Shown: positions 12,522-26,963, numbered from the stretch's first letter. The stretch: DNA of 64,000 nucleotides from Cyanoderma ruficeps (GCA_008694505.1 VZDJ01000090.1:650034-714033); one strand, 5' to 3'. The notes: a model not told the origin generated them from the sequence alone. Made by a program: numbers and translations.

Positions 12522-15500
12522 ATGGCGGTGGCGGGGTCCGCCTGGAGCCTGGCGCGGCTGGCCGAGGCCCTGGGCTCGTCGGAGCAGGCGCTGCGCCTCA
12601 TCCTGTCCATTCTCATGGGTAAGTCAGGGCGGGGGGCGACGGGGCTGGCGCCCCGGGCGGGGCTCCGCTCCCGCCGTGGGAACGAGCGACCCCGCCGCCG
12701 TGCCGCGCCGCGCCGCGCGGGGGGCCGGGGCCGGGCATCGCCTCTCCCGCGCCGAGCCGCACCTGTGCCAGCGCCGCCGCGCCAGGCCACGTGTGCGCGC
12801 CGAGCCGGCGGGAGAGCCGCCGCCACCGGCACCGCCCGTCCCGCCCGGGCAGCTCGGGAAGTGCCCCGCAGCAGCTGCCCGGAGCGAGCCCCCGACCCTC
12901 CCGGTGCAGAGGGGCAGCACGCTCCGTTTCTCCGCGGGAGGTCGGAGTGCGGTCCTGGCAGGCCGCCTGTGGGAGCGGGGCGAGGAGAAGCCAGGAGTGC
13001 CGGCGAAAGACCCCGATTTGGGTCCGTGTCCCGGGTACAAGAACTTTGTTTGCGGTTGTCCCGTGAGTGCCCGGTGATGCGTGCGTATCCAGTGCCCCGT
13101 GAGCGTGTGTCCCGAGGGGTGTTCGCTGGGGAATCCCCTCAGCCCCTCAGGTATTGCCCCGTCCGAGTGCAGGGACGTCACTGCCCGGAGACATCACCTG
13201 TGTCTGCGGCAGTGGTGGCACTGTGAAGGAGCGGCGTGTCATCAGGGACACTGCCAGGTAGGGTGAGCAACACCTTCCAGTTCAGTGCCAGGAGAACTGG
13301 GGTGATGTCCTGCGCTCCACCTGCAGCCCGAAGCGTGTTGCAAAACACACTGTGCCTGCGCTTATGTAAACATGAGATGCTCGAGTTCCATGCGAAATGG
13401 TTAAGACAGGGCTGGAGTTGTGATGTGGGCTGGAGATTGAGGGGGAGGCTGTAGCTCCCAAAACATTAATTCAAGTGTATGTGTACATGCTATCTGTGTA
13501 AATCTCTGCAGATGCTCAGGGAAACTTTGGGTTGTGAAAGCATTTGGTGGTGTAGTCACCTCGCAGAAAGGGAATGCAAGCTTTCTTCTGAACCTGAAAG
13601 TATATTTGAAGTGATACAGCCACTACTGTGTCATCTGTCAAAATACAGTTGCTTTGGCTAACTAGAAGTATAATATTTTTAAAGGAAATGCAGGCAAGAA
13701 AAACTGTGTCACTTCGTAACCATAGTCTGCACCAGACTTATTTCTGCCTGATTTAGTTTATGATGTGTGAGATCAAACTGTGCAAAACATTCTTCCCATG
13801 AAGGGTATATACAGGAGACTGAACTGACTATCGTTTTGAACTCAGCGTAGAAGTTTGTTAAACCAAACTTCTATAAAGAAAAAAATGATGTAATAGGAAA
13901 CACACTGGACATGCACACAAGCCAGCATTAATTAATCTAGCAGCTCCCCACCGCTAAACAGGAGAAGTCCTGCTTGCCTTTCTCCCACATCTCTCTCTGA
14001 TCCTTTAATTGCAATCTCATTGAATTTACTTGCTTGGCAGAAACCTAAACCAGAAAAAGCAGATAGTTCACTACAACATTAGTTACCCAAATCAGCCAAG
14101 GGACCAGTCTAACAAGTGCTGATGCAGAAAAGGTCCTAGAAAGCGTGTGTGGAGGCAGACACAGCAGAGAGATGGCTCTGCAGAATGCACCTTGATCGTA
14201 CTCTCAGAGCTGCTGCTTGCTAGCAGTAAGCTGGGACACGACATTGGGAGGGTGTTTCCTGCTCAGTGTCTTATGGGTGAACAACACCACTTCTTTGAAA
14301 TGAACAGCAGATAATTATTGTCCTAATGATGATAAGAGCTGCCTGCTGCAGTCAGTAGATTAAGGAAGCATGAGACTCCTGTGCGCTGTTACAAATGTTC
14401 CATGTGTAGCGTTGACAAGAAGGCACTGAGATGCCACAGTGTCCCTTCCTGAGGTAGGCCACTATCTGTTTTGCATAGTCTCAATGGATCTTTAGAATTT
14501 GTATCAAAATTCTGGGGATCAGGGTCCAGAAAATCACTCACATCTCTCCCCTGCATGCCTCAAATGGATAAACCAAACCAGGAGGCTGGAGCTGTACTTT
14601 TCCCTGTCCTTTCTCCCTGGCTCGGTATGTTTTAATTAGATGCAGTGGAAGGCATAACTTCTGACAGAAGGCTTCAGGGCATGCAAAAACAGCCTTGCCT
14701 GCAGTTTGGCACTCTTGCAGGTCATGTAGGTTGAACCACTCAGGCAGAGGGGACTGACTCCAGCTCTCTTGCTTAATGGGTGGATAAGCACTGGGTGGCA
14801 AAGCATTATACCTATACCATTACTTTAAAAGGAAGGGCCAAACACTACTCCAGAGCAAAATGAGAGGAGAGTGAGAGGAGTTCCTTAGCCCTGCACAAAG
14901 AAATGTTCATTTAATTGCAGCTTAGTTTACAATCCTTTTAATCTCATTGGTAATGCAACTGGTGCTGATGGCCACTTCATAGAATGGCATGGGGTATAAA
15001 TGAAAGGCATTTCTAAAAGCTGGAAGTGGCATTAGGACATTAAGTGTGGCTTTTCCTTCACTTCCTCCATTTCATTTGTTTACATAGATTCAGGAAGAAA
15101 ACTGTTTTTGTTGGCTGTAGCTAATACTGCTGAATTATTTTAGAACAAGGCCATGAGGGTGAAGCATGGTTTTAAAGATGGACTAAAAAGTTGTTGGTTA
15201 TTTCTTCCTCTGTGATGCAGTTTCCCATCTACACTGTGCAGTTTTACTGTGACAACAGTTTCTAGGGTTTCACTTTCAGAAGATCACCACAGACTGATAA
15301 AAATAGTCTTCTGAAAAAGAGGAAGAATCACAAAGGGTTTTTCGACTTCTTACATTAATTTCTGAAGAAAGCTGAATTATTGTTGAAAAAATAGTCTGAG
15401 TTTACTCTCGTGATTCAGAATAAGTGTTTGCTTAGTAATGAACTGAAATAACCAAAAGAGGTCATTTAAAACTTTGGCATTCTGACGTGACTGAAAAAAA

Positions 15501-18500
15501 AATTAAATACAGAAGAGAACAAGAGAAAGAGAAAGGAGGAGGGAAGAGGATTCAAGAACTAAAACGAGAGTAGTCCTAAATAGCCCTGTGTCATTTCAGT
15601 GAACAAGTAAAGGCCCATTGCTGAGCAAATTATGGGGATTTTAGTCACAGCTTTGTATTTAAATCTGAGACAGGCTTATACATGCTGCAATTTTGAAGCA
15701 GAGAATACAGCTAGAATAGAGTCCCTTACCTGGATTGTACAAGATGAAAAACTTAACTGCAGACTTCCCCCATGTAAAAATTTGCATTGACAACCTTTGA
15801 AGAAATTAATCTGCAATTTGGCAGCAGTACCAACAGCAGGAATACCTGAAGCAGAGTGCTGGACCCCGCCACAATAAAAAATTGGTATGTCAGTACACTA
15901 ATGTTTGTCATATAAGAATGTCTTTGGGAGATGACCTCTAGCTTGCACTCTTCAGTAGGTCCAGGGCCCAGTGTTCCCACTGGAGCTGCTCTGGTGGTGT
16001 GAAGGAGATAACAGGGTTTCTGTGCTGCTGCTGCTCCTGTCCTCACATGAGAGGGGACAGCTTTCTTTCCTGCTGTCACCACTCGAAGCATAAGCCAGGA
16101 TACAGGAGGCCTGATGGCACTGTGTATTTAATACTTTGTGTTGCTAGTGTTTCTTGCATGGCTGTACAATCCCAAAGAATTAAAGCTATTTATCTGACTG
16201 TAATATTACATAGTGCCTTGCAAGCTACCTGCATAATATGGAGAGGGGCCAACATGCTGTTTACAGCCCTGAGCCAGAAGTGACCCTGCTGGTTTGCCCA
16301 GACCTGCCAGGAAAAGCATTGGGAAAGTGTTCCTTCATCCATAGACATAGCAGGGACCTGCAGAAAGTAACACATTCTTACTCAATGGGTGCCAGAAGCC
16401 TACTGCTTCACTTGCATGTTGTCTTATCTCCTCCTCTTCTACCTCTCACCAGGTTTTTTTACATGCTCTGCTTCATGCTCCCTGCATCCTCAAGACTTTT
16501 AGGCTCAGTGAAATTCTTCTTCTTGTCACCCAAATCTGCAATTTGGCTTATCCCAAATCAAGTTCCCAGCTGGTCAGCCAAGCAGGAACCTTACTGCAGG
16601 GCCTTTGAACAACTGATTCTGATGGATAAGAGATGGGAAAAGTTTTAAGAGGCAGCACTGTCCTGTCATAAAACCAGATGTCACAGAACAGATGTCATGT
16701 GCTGCCTTGTTTAAATACCTAACTTCAAATACATTTTATTCCTTAAATAATATAAAAATAGAGGGAGTTGAGTAATGCTACACACTGCCTGCGTTTTTAT
16801 TAGCAAGAAAAATGGTGCAGTAGGAGCAGACCTATGGAGCAGACTTGTCCGTGGGTTTCGAGCATTTGTTTTGGATTTGCCTCAAGTCAGGTCATACACA
16901 CTGATTATCCATTGATTGGAGTGTGTTTTCAGTTCAGCTTCGTGTGAAGAGAGCCCTGTTCACGTGGTTTGAGACTGTTCTGTTATGCAAACTAAAGCAC
17001 CATGAGTGGACTTTCAAGGTAAACTCCTGAGCTGAATTAAAATACTCATGTTTATGCACCCAGTGTTAAACAAGGTGTGGCACCTCTGCAATAATAGAAA
17101 GGAATAGCTTTGAAGTCAAAATATTAGGTAAAGCTGGTATTTTTACACATTTTTTCCTGTTGTCCCATTCCTTTTAGTTTTAGCATTCTTATAAAAAATG
17201 GAGACAATTGCCCTGCTGGATGCTAGCAAAGGAAGGGTTAAATGTTCAGCAAAAAAGAGAAGAGGAAAAATAGAGGTACTGGCTTGAAGATGCAATAGAG
17301 CTACTGCATATAAAAGGGGAAATAAAGGGAGCAGAGATGAAAAGAATGTTTCTGCTGTTCTTATTTGTAGCTTTACCTCTGGAAAAAGAGAGGCATCTTA
17401 ATCACCCAGTCCAGAAGATGGCAAACTTGACAGCACTATTTTTGCTTGGGATTAGAGTACTTTTCTCCTGCCTAATACACCTTCTTGATGATTTAACTTC
17501 TTTTGCTCAATGAGATTCTTGTATCTGCGGACAACCTCCACTTTGTGGAGTGGCCCATTATTCTCCCAATTCTTGGCTGTGGCCAAGAAGCTGAGCTCGT
17601 CCTTTCCTTCTGTCTATGTGGTTCTCTTAACCAAAGATCATCCTCTTGTTCCTGTGAAGTAAAAAAATAAAAAAAATAATCTCAATTGCTAATCCCATTC
17701 TGTAGAAAATGTGTCTAGAGGCAAAACCCAACTCTGTGTGCAGGCTGTTTTTCACCTCCGTGGTGCATAGGGAAGAATGAGTTTGGATCAGAAGTTCCCT
17801 GCTGTTTTCTTCAGGAGTCTTACAGCTGCTTTCCTGCTCAGTCCACTCTGCTTAGGGAGCTGTGAAAGAGGAGATTGGCAGAGTGGGAGCTGCTGGGCAG
17901 AGCCTCTTGGCAGCAAGGAGCAGGGACTCTTGTCCTGGTGCTCTGAATGGCAGAGGCAAAGCAGCGCGGCGTTCCGCTGCTGGCATATCCAAAGGTGATA
18001 TCCAGCTTCCCAGAAGGCAACCATAACTCCAAAAGCTGCTGTGCTCATTCAGGGACATGGTAGTGGGGCAGGAGTACTGATGTTGTTGTCAGCAGAAATT
18101 GTTTGTTCTTTAATAGAGACTTTATGAGTGTTCCAAAGGGCACAGACCACATCAGAATGACCATTGCTACCCCATATCCACTGCTGCTTGGGGGTTAAAG
18201 TTTGTATCTGCAGCATGTAACTGGCCCAGTTGTAAAACTGAGAAGATTATCTCATGCAGCAAAACTGTAGGTAAACTGCAGTCCAGAGTACTAACAAGTT
18301 ACTCTGGATATCAGAAGACTTTACACTGATGTTGTGACTTTTGAACTGGAACAGCAGCCCTGTAGTGCAAGACCAGGCTTTAAGTTTATAGTTTCTAAAA
18401 ACATAGATGAAGTGTGCATTATTAGTAACTCTCTTTTTGCAAGGGTTCATAATTCTTTTTCCTTCAGAGCAGCATTACCCAAACCATGACATGATCTCCT

Positions 18501-21500
18501 GTACAGAGCTAAAAAGGAGCATGGCTGACAAGTGAGACAAGTCTCTGAAAGAGTAGGAGCACTAGTTACATTATAGTATTCAGTCATACTTTAATTATGT
18601 TTATAGAAATGGCTAGAGGGAAAAAAATTGGTAGAAATTGACTCTTTTGCAAAATATTAGTGATTTTTAAGAGCATAAGAGACCCTTTAAAATGAAGGTT
18701 TAAAACCATGCATATTGAAAAACAGCAATAAATTGTGTTTTGCCTGTGTTTCTGATCTGATTTTTCTGCCCTTTGCTCAGAAGGGTGAAACATTTTTTCC
18801 ACAGTAAACCTCATCTTTTTAACTTTTGATCTAATCTGGTAGTAAAACTTCATATTTTTTACAACTTTCCATTTCTCAAAGCCACTTCTTCCTATGTTTA
18901 TTAAACTTTACTAGGAAGATTGGCTCATGAACAAACAATCCCCATTTGTGTTTCTGAGTAAAAGGCCAGTAGAAAATTCTACTGTTTTGTTTTGTTTTGT
19001 TTTTAAATCATGTGAATTGCTCTAACTCTTTGAGTTACTCCTGTATCCCCAGAGAGCCCACGTGATGAACTCTTTGCCAACTCCCTCTTTCCCCCTCAGC
19101 TGGTGTTCAGGGCAGGAATGGGACAGCAGTGGGCTGTAAAAAGCATTGGGAGAGCGGGAAGAGAGAAGGGTGGCTTGGGCAAGGCATTTTATAGGGGAGT
19201 TAGGAGCTGCTGTTTTGGAAGGGAGAGCAGGCTGGATGTGCAGAAGGGAGGTTGCCAGGCTCTGGGAGCAGAGAGCCGTGGTATGTGGGCCTGGCCAGAA
19301 AGCAGCCTGTGGCGTGGAAACCGGTGTGGGACACAAAAGGAGGAAGGAACAGCAGCAAGGAGGCAGGGAAAAGCGAAAGAGGGGTGGCAGGAGGCTGAGG
19401 AAATGGGGAGCAGCAGCTTGGTTTCAGGAGGCCGCAGGTACACATCTGGATGCTGTAGAACGTGAGCCCAAAAGGATCTAGAAAAGAGCCTAAAAGTCCC
19501 CAACTCCAGGGTTCCCTCCCAAGGGATTTGCGGGGATGGAGAGAGCCTTAAAATGGCTCCAGCCTGTTAGCACTGCCAGACTGCCAGACATGTATTTAAA
19601 TAACGTGACAGAGTTTCTCATTTCCTCTCACAGTAGTGACTAGACTTGGCCTTGCTTATTGGAAGCCTTCCATCCATCATACACTTCTCGGCAGAATGTG
19701 CATTTCATCACCTTTTATTACTGCTCCATATAAAACATGACCACCTCCTGCTACTACTACTCCATTAGTGCAGGTAGCAGAGCTTCATCCACTGCTCCTC
19801 ATTCCAACTAGGATGATAAGTAATGTGGATGCCAGTATTGTGGTAGGTGATGAATTTCCCCTTTTTTTGAGCAGGGTAAGAGAACACACAGGCTTGCAAA
19901 GCAGAGCAACAAAGTTGCGAAATGCCAGAATTAAAGCGGCTTCTGGTATTCCAGTTCAGCACCTTGTGTACATGCCTTTAGAAACGCTAATTGCAACTAA
20001 TGTTTCCTGTGCCACTGTGTATTAAGACATATTATATTTACAGTCTACTATGTGGCAATGTTTACTGCACGCTTTGTGAAACTCACCTAGACAACCGAAT
20101 TTAATTGAATCGTGTGTGTTCTGTGTGCCGCTTCTCACTGTACTACCAGAGTGCTTTACAAATGTTTGCTTCCCACTTGAGCCACAGATGAATAATCTGG
20201 AGGCATTCCTAATGCAGACTAGGAGTTGCCTCGCAGAAAATGCAAGGAAAAAAAACCCTTCCACTTTTCTTAGCTGTTCCATATGAAATGCTTCTGACTG
20301 ATTTTTTTTTTCTCCAAAAATACCACATGCGTAGTACCAGTGGATTATAGTTACAGCTTTGTGTACCCAGTAGTTCACAAATCAGATGCAAATCCAAAGT
20401 TGCAGAGTTAGAAAAGCAAGAGTATCTTACTGGAGGTCACCTGAGGAGCTCTGAAATTAAAGCTGAAAGAACTCATTGAAGTGGGAGTGGGACTGAGGTT
20501 TCTTGAACATTGTAATGGTATTAACCATAAAGCTTCTCCCTCCCCCCCCCCTTTTTTTTTATGATCTAGCTTCTTGCCATGTTCATTGTATTTGTCACAG
20601 AATTTGGAAATGAATCAGAGGCTAAAGTGTGATTCATGTATTTCAGCATTATCCATCTCATATATTGAATGAGGCCAGAAACTGTAATCCTGTAATTTTT
20701 TGCATTTCAATGTCAGTTTTGCTATAATTATGTTCCTGTTAAATATTTTCTTCTGTACAGAGTAATTCATGTGGAGTCTGCCTCCCAAGAGGCAAGTGCA
20801 GTAGCAGGAATTAACACAATGCCCTGTGTTGATAATGTATCGTGTAAAGTACATGTTCCTAATGACATGTTCAAAAAGGCAATAGTTTGGTTCATGACAA
20901 ATACTTGTCTAAACCTATTTACAACTCTTCCTTTTTTTTTTTTTNNNNNNNNNNTCCTTTTTTTTTTTTTTTTGTTCTCTCTACTCAGGATATCCTTTTG
21001 CCTTGTTCCAGCGCTATTTTCTCTTCCAGAAGGAGGCCTACCTCATTCATCTCTACAATGTGTTCACAGGACTCTCAATTGCTTACTTCAATTTTGGTAA
21101 GCTGAGTTTGGGAAGAGAGAGCTGCCTGGCTCAGGGCATGCTGCAATTCGGGAGGACCTATAAACGTAATTTTTATTTCTTATCTCTCTCTTTTTCCTGC
21201 CCACAGGGACGCAGTTTCTTCATTCCCTGATATGTGTCCTAATCCAGTTCCTCATACTGAGACTAATGGGTCGCACAATCACTGCCGTCATCACCACATT
21301 CCTCTTTCAGATGGTAAACCCTCTTTCTTATTCCCTGGGTCTATAGAAGGGAGGCCTCTGTCCAGTTTTGCACTTCAGTAGCAACTGTGGGTGGAAAAGT
21401 GGAGGCAGATCAAAACCAGCTGGAGGAATTAGTTTGAATAACCCAAACAATGGTTTCTTTCAGACGTACCTTATGGCTGGATATTACTTCACAGCCACAG

Positions 21501-24500
21501 AGCATTATGACATCAAGTGGACAATGCCACATTGTGTCTTGACACTTAAGTTGATCGGTGAGTGACACCTCTCTTCTCTCTCTTGCTCTCTGCAAGCTGT
21601 GCCCATCCCAAGGCCTCAAGTCACTGTTTCTCACCTCTAGGTCTGGCCATCGATTACTATGATGGAGGAAAAGATCCGGTGAGTCAGAAACCATTTCTCC
21701 GTCATTCCATGCTGTCCCAGTGAGCTAGAGATCAGAAAATCAAGTTCAAAGGATGTGAGTTAGCAAGCTGCATTGTTAGGTAAAAGCCACAGGTGAGAGG
21801 GGAGCCTCTGTGAGTGTTTGAGGGCACTGAATTCTAGAGTAGAACAAAATAATTTGAAACAGAGACAGTAGTGATTAGAGATGGACAGAAGTTGTTACAG
21901 TTATGTCAGAATATTATTCTGACCCTTCCAAATTTCCTACCATCTCCTTCCTCCAGATCTATTCCTTTAGATTCCCAATCCCTGATGCTCTGTGTCTTGT
22001 GGGTGTTGTACCTTTAACTTGCAGACAGTCAGCACTGGATCTCAGTTCCCATCTTCCTTTCCCTTGATTAGTCTTACCATGTCCTTGCCAATGGTTGCCC
22101 TTTACCATTTGTTAGGACCCTGGTTTTAGCTCAGATGAAACAGAGAAGTTGCACAGTACAGCGTGTGTGGGAGAGGGCACTACACATGCTACAGTCCCTC
22201 AATCCTGCTCCAAGTACCTGCATTCCCCATCTCCTGTCTGAGGCCTGACCAAGTCAGTAAGCATCCATGGAATCACTGCTGACTGCGGGAAAATGAGGTC
22301 AAGCTGAAATTTCCTGAGCTGAAGATTCAAGTATTTAAAGACAATTTCTGCATCAAGAAGTAAAACTTGTAGCACGATAACATCTTGGGAGAGTACCTGA
22401 CATTGCAGTCAGGGAATGGAATAGGTCAGATACAGTGCTCCTACTATGCCTATTCTGCTGCCAGGGGTGCATGTCAGTAGATCCCTTCCATGTGTGGAGC
22501 TTATTTGGGGATAGAGATCTGTGCAACTGGTCTCAACCATTGGATCTTGTTGCTGTTTGGAGGGGTGGGGATAGAGAGGGCTGGGGAGAAGAATGGACAA
22601 TGAAGTACAAGGTGTAAAAGCTCCGTGTCCATGGGGAGCAAGAACTGAAACCAGTAAGGAGGCAGGGTGAGGACATAACATCCAGAGCTGGAATGCAACC
22701 CCTGGGATGATGTTAATGCCACTCCCTTTGGTGCAGGAGTTCCTGAGTCCTGAGCAGCGGCGATTTGCTGTTCGGGGGGTTCCTACCTTGTTGGAGGTCT
22801 CAGGATTCTCCTATTTCTATGGTGCCTTCATGGTTGGGCCTCAGTTCTCCATGACAGACTATCAGAAACTGGCAAGGGGCGAGATGACTGACGTTCCAGG
22901 CCAGAGACCCAATAGGTAATACAAAGCTCCTTGGCTTCTCCCCTTCCTACCATCCTAGAATGCTGAATTCTCCACGTTCCCTGCAGCAGACTGCCTTCTT
23001 ACCTGGACACAGAAGTACTGTGACCAGGAGTGATCTATGAGACAAGGCAGTCTTTCAAAAGTTGCTCGTAACTCTGCTTCATGTCCCAGCGTTGTTCCAG
23101 GGCATTAAAATCAACAACCATTTGACATCTCTGGTACAGACTGGTGATGTTTGCATCCCATCCTTCCAAATGGAGGCAGCTGCTGCAGTGGAATGTGGTG
23201 ACTCCCTGTCGCTGTCTCCCCTACCTCCTCCTCTCCATCTCTGCTTTTAAAATGATGAATTTGATAGTCTCTTTCCAAGGCATTTATTTGACCTTCATAT
23301 TTTTCTCAGTTTTGTGCCTGCTCTCAAGCGCCTGAGCCTGGGTCTCTTCTTTCTAGTAACCTACACCTTGTCAAGCCTGTACATCTCTGATGAATACCTG
23401 ACCTCAGATGACTACATGGTAGGTATTCACTAGGCCTTGTGGGGTGTGGAAGAATTCCACTTCTCTGGTGGGCACTGGATCGACAAGAGTGAAATTATTT
23501 TTTTATTTCTTTTTTTACTTTTGCCTCGATTTAAAAATAAGTCGTCAACTAGTGATAACCTTTCCCACAGCTGATTTGGCTTTACCACCTGTCCTGTGGA
23601 TTCCATCTGATGCAGAACAGGAATGTGTTAAGCAGAACTGAAACAAATGAAAACTTTTACAAATAGATAATTGATCTTAGATGCTACTGTTGGTTTTGGA
23701 AACCTAATATACATATTTCATAACCTCTTTCCATTTAACCGTTATGTGCAAAGAATTTCACTAGAGTAACTTGTAAGGCTTGTCCTAATCTTTGAGGTTC
23801 TTTGAAAACTCCTAACGAATAATGGCAGATTGTCAGTAAGCATTTTGATTACGCTAATCCCAGACTCTTCCCAAACTCTACAGTTTTTTCAGTACAGCCA
23901 AATATTACCAAAGGAAAGAGAACAATGTGTAGGTCTGCATAAGCCTGGCAGCCCAGTCCATATGTCTTAACACACACATCAGATTAAAACAAAAGACGGT
24001 GATGAGATCCCATTTACCTTGTGTCATTATAGCCACACTACTCCAGGTTTTATTTTTACTCTGTTTCACTCTTATCTCTGCAGGAGAAGCCTTTCTGGTT
24101 CCGTTGTGGTTACATATTGATCTGGGGCAAGATTATACTCTACAAATACGTAACTTGCTGGCTTGTTACGGTGAGTCTAGATGTCATTCCAGAAGCCAAA
24201 GACAAATGAATAAAGGTCCAAGCCTCTTGGACTTAGCACTAAATGGAAGAAATCCAAATATCTGGAGATCAGTGCAGGTCAGTTCAGCTTGCTTTAAGTT
24301 AGCAAAGGCTAGCTAACTAAAAGGCCATTTTTAATCCGTTTGTTCCATCCCTAGTGATGCTCAACACAGTGAGAGTCAGCACTTCCTCAGCTCTGTCCCT
24401 CCAGCAAAAGAAGGGCAACGTTTTCATCTTTCTTGTGCATTTTTTGATAGGAAGGTGTCTGCATCCTTGCTGGTCTGGGGTACAATGGGAAAGACCAGAA

Positions 24501-26271
24501 TGGAAAGCCTTTGTGGAATGCCTGTGCCAACATGAAGGTCTGGCTGTATGAGACAACACCTTTGTTCACAGGGACCATTGCTTCTTTCAACATCAACACC
24601 AATGCTTGGGTGGCCCGGTGAGCACAACGAAATTTTCCTTCTATAGTGTGTCAGTTCTCTTCTGTCAGTAGAACCAAGACCTTTGGCTAAGTAGGAGCAT
24701 TAGAGGAAGAATCTGCCAGTTTTCAGTTTGTGCACCTTTTCCCATGTTTTGCTGCTGTGCCCTTAGAAACAGGTTATTGGGTTACTGGGTTAGAAAGACC
24801 TTTTAATTCACCTGGAGGGGCATTCATTAATAAAGGCAAGCAGTTGATGGCAGCAGAGACTAGAATGGGACTACAGTGAGCCCTTGGGGCTGCCTGCCTA
24901 CTCAGTCAGCCACAGAGCTGCTCTGACAGCTGTTTCCTGCATCATGGCTCTTGGTGCTCCCCACGCCAAACTCAGGCAGGTTTTGGTTCAGCACCTGCTG
25001 GGACACACAGCTAAATTGTAATGACCCCCTTTCTTCCCCTTATAGCTGTGATTTCTTTAAGACTGTTTAGATGTCGGTTTTGCCCTAGTCATGCTGTTCC
25101 TGCCACCATGGGGTGTGCAAAGGCATCAGGTCCCCTGGGCCCTTCATCCGTGACACAGCCGGGAGAGGGCCGATAATAACCTGGAAGCACTTTGTTTCTT
25201 TTCTGCTCTAGCTACATCTTCAAGCGCTTGAAGTTCCTGGGCAACAAACTGCTGTCACAGGCACTGGCCCTGTTCTTCCTGGCCATTTGGCACGGGCTGC
25301 ACTCTGGCTACCTGGTGTGCTTTCAGATGGAGTTGCTTATAGTCATCGTGGAAAGACAGGTGGGCTTTGCCTGACTTACCAGAACTGGGGGGGGGGGGGT
25401 CTCCCCATGAGTCTGGAAAGTGCCACGCTGAAGGCTTTACTTGCATTAAATATGAAAAATGGCTGCTCGCTTTGGAATTGGTTTTCAAGCATGGCAGGGT
25501 TTTGTTCTTAGGAGCTCAATAGGTTGCTGCCTTCTTCGTGGGCAAACCATAAATATATTGCAGAAGCTGACAGGGAGAAAAATGGAAAACTTGGCATATG
25601 AGCAGAGGGCGGCTGAAGTGCTTGGCAGCTGGAAAGATTGGAGGACAAACACATGAGCTGAATGCCTCTGTTAATCTCCTAGTACTGAGAGAACAATACA
25701 AATGTATTTTCTTAATTAAAACTTTGGCCAGGACAGGGTATTTAGCTACTTTTTTAGACTAGCTGCTTACTAAAACACATTTTACACAGCTGGATAGAGA
25801 ACTCTGGCCCCAGAACGTGCATATACAGCCACAGGACATCCAACAGTTGAGAATTCTGGCTTTTTTCTTTGAATTAGGTCATGAACCTTGTTCGGGACAG
25901 TCCTCTCCTAAGCACCCTGGCCTCCATCACTGTCTTGAGACCCATCTTCTACGTGCTGCAGCAGACTAACCACTGGATGTTCATGGGTTACTCCCTGGTG
26001 CCATTCTGCCTTTTCACCTGGGACAAATGGATGAAGGTATTTAGTAGCCACAGAGACGACCCCCACATGGTCAACCCTGTTCCCTCCATCCCCTCCCCTG
26101 TGTTCTTGGCTCAAAGCTGGTTGCTGATCCCCAACCCTGCCCTTCTCTTTACAGGTGTACAGGTCTATTTATTTCTTTGGCCATGTGTTGTTCTTCACCT
26201 TACTGCTGGTGTTGCCTTACATTCGCAGAGCACTTGTGCCACGGAAAGAAAAGCTAAAAAGAGCAGAATAA
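12522..26271 (+). CDS. LPCAT3: Lysophospholipid acyltransferase 5 (MBOAT5)
   Basis: This ER membrane O-acyltransferase re-acylates lysophosphatidylcholine, -ethanolamine and -serine with polyunsaturated acyl-CoA (Lands cycle). Exons: 12522-12618, 20989-21096, 21207-21313, 21464-21557, 21641-21678, 22737-22915, 23310-23418, 24084-24170, 24451-24617, 25212-25359, 25878-26036, 26155-26271. All are GT-AG and in phase, giving 469 aa, against 487 in human; the N-terminus is shorter. MBOAT hallmarks include the segment FNINTNAWVARY (residues 319-330) and the WHGLHSGY block with the invariant catalytic His356. Many hydrophobic segments are visible. The C-terminus KLKRAE resembles a dibasic ER-retrieval signal. 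The start ATG is the first in the CpG-island exon, in a good context. Intron 1 is 8.4 kb. LPCAT3 is divergent from C1S and tail-to-tail with EMG1. LXR/SREBP control is known for the family but I saw no clear element here. Confidence 0.97.
12619..20988 (+). other. LPCAT3 intron 1
   Basis: 8.4 kb intron with a CpG-rich start. No exon-like conserved coding segment was recognised; open frames at about 15.75-16.65 kb and 19.0-19.5 kb have no family resemblance. C- and T-homopolymers occur at about 20542-20562. A 10-N gap inside poly-T lies just before the exon 2 acceptor. Intron enhancers cannot be judged from one sequence. Confidence 0.6.
20945..20954. other. Assembly gap (10 N) in poly-T
   Basis: Ten Ns flanked on both sides by T-runs, 34 bases before the LPCAT3 exon 2 splice acceptor. 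It overlaps the polypyrimidine tract region, so the true tract length is unknown. Confidence 0.95.
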
Positions 26272-26400
26272 CAGCCAAAAGGTAAGGCTGCATGAAGTAG
26301 AGACCAGGTGGTAAAGTGGGGCAGCAATGCTGCAGCCCAAGGTGAAAAGCAAACATCCAATCAACCCAAGCAAATATAGGGCTGTTCTGTTTTTCAGATT
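26272..26400 (+). other. LPCAT3 3'-UTR with a probable 116-bp intron
   Basis: Ten bases after the stop codon is a good donor (AAAAG/GTAAGG, GT at 26282). At 26397 there is a strong acceptor (CTGTTCTGTTTTTCAG). I infer a 3'-UTR intron 26282-26397 and a last non-coding exon from 26398. Being within 55 bases of the stop, it should not trigger nonsense-mediated decay. I saw no canonical AATAAA before the EMG1 3' end; the LPCAT3 cleavage site is unresolved. Confidence 0.55.
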
Positions 26401-26963
26401 GTACCACCTGTGCATTCGTAGGAGTTGATTTAACACTCCGGAAGCAAAGCATCACCTGCCAAGTTTGCTGTGTTGAAGTATGACTATTTTTCAACGCAAG
26501 GAGGGGGAAGGAGAAAGCACAGGGTCAGAGACCCCAAAGGAGGGCGTCCAAGCGAGCCTCCTTGAGACCCTCCACCTTCTGTCTGTTGCCTTATCTCTGC
26601 CGCCCCGCGGCCCGCACTCGTCTCTCCGCTGATACCAGATGATTGTACCACACTCACGGCAGGTGCTGCGTTGGATTGGAGCCACCTTCTGACTTTTCTA
26701 CGTTTGTCACCTAAGATAAAAAAAAATGCTCCTGGTCTTTTTAACATCGGCTCCAGCTCCTTTCCTCTTGCGTGCCTCAGTGTGGGAATGTGAACTGTCA
26801 CATGCCACTGAGCGAGGCGATTCTGCAGGACTGAGTGACACCAGGGTGAGCAGGGCACAGCTAAGAATTCCAGTTCTGTGACAAATTTGGGCCAAGTCCC
26901 TGCTATAAGGGGATCCAGCCTGCCCACGTATGAAAAATGAGAAAGTTAAATTCACAAGCACTT

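Noticed and set aside
11899..13077. 392-codon plus-strand and 306-codon minus-strand frames at the LPCAT3 promoter
   Set aside because: Arg/Pro/Ala-rich translations of a hexamer repeat and a CpG island; they cross the genuine LPCAT3 exon 1 and its donor.
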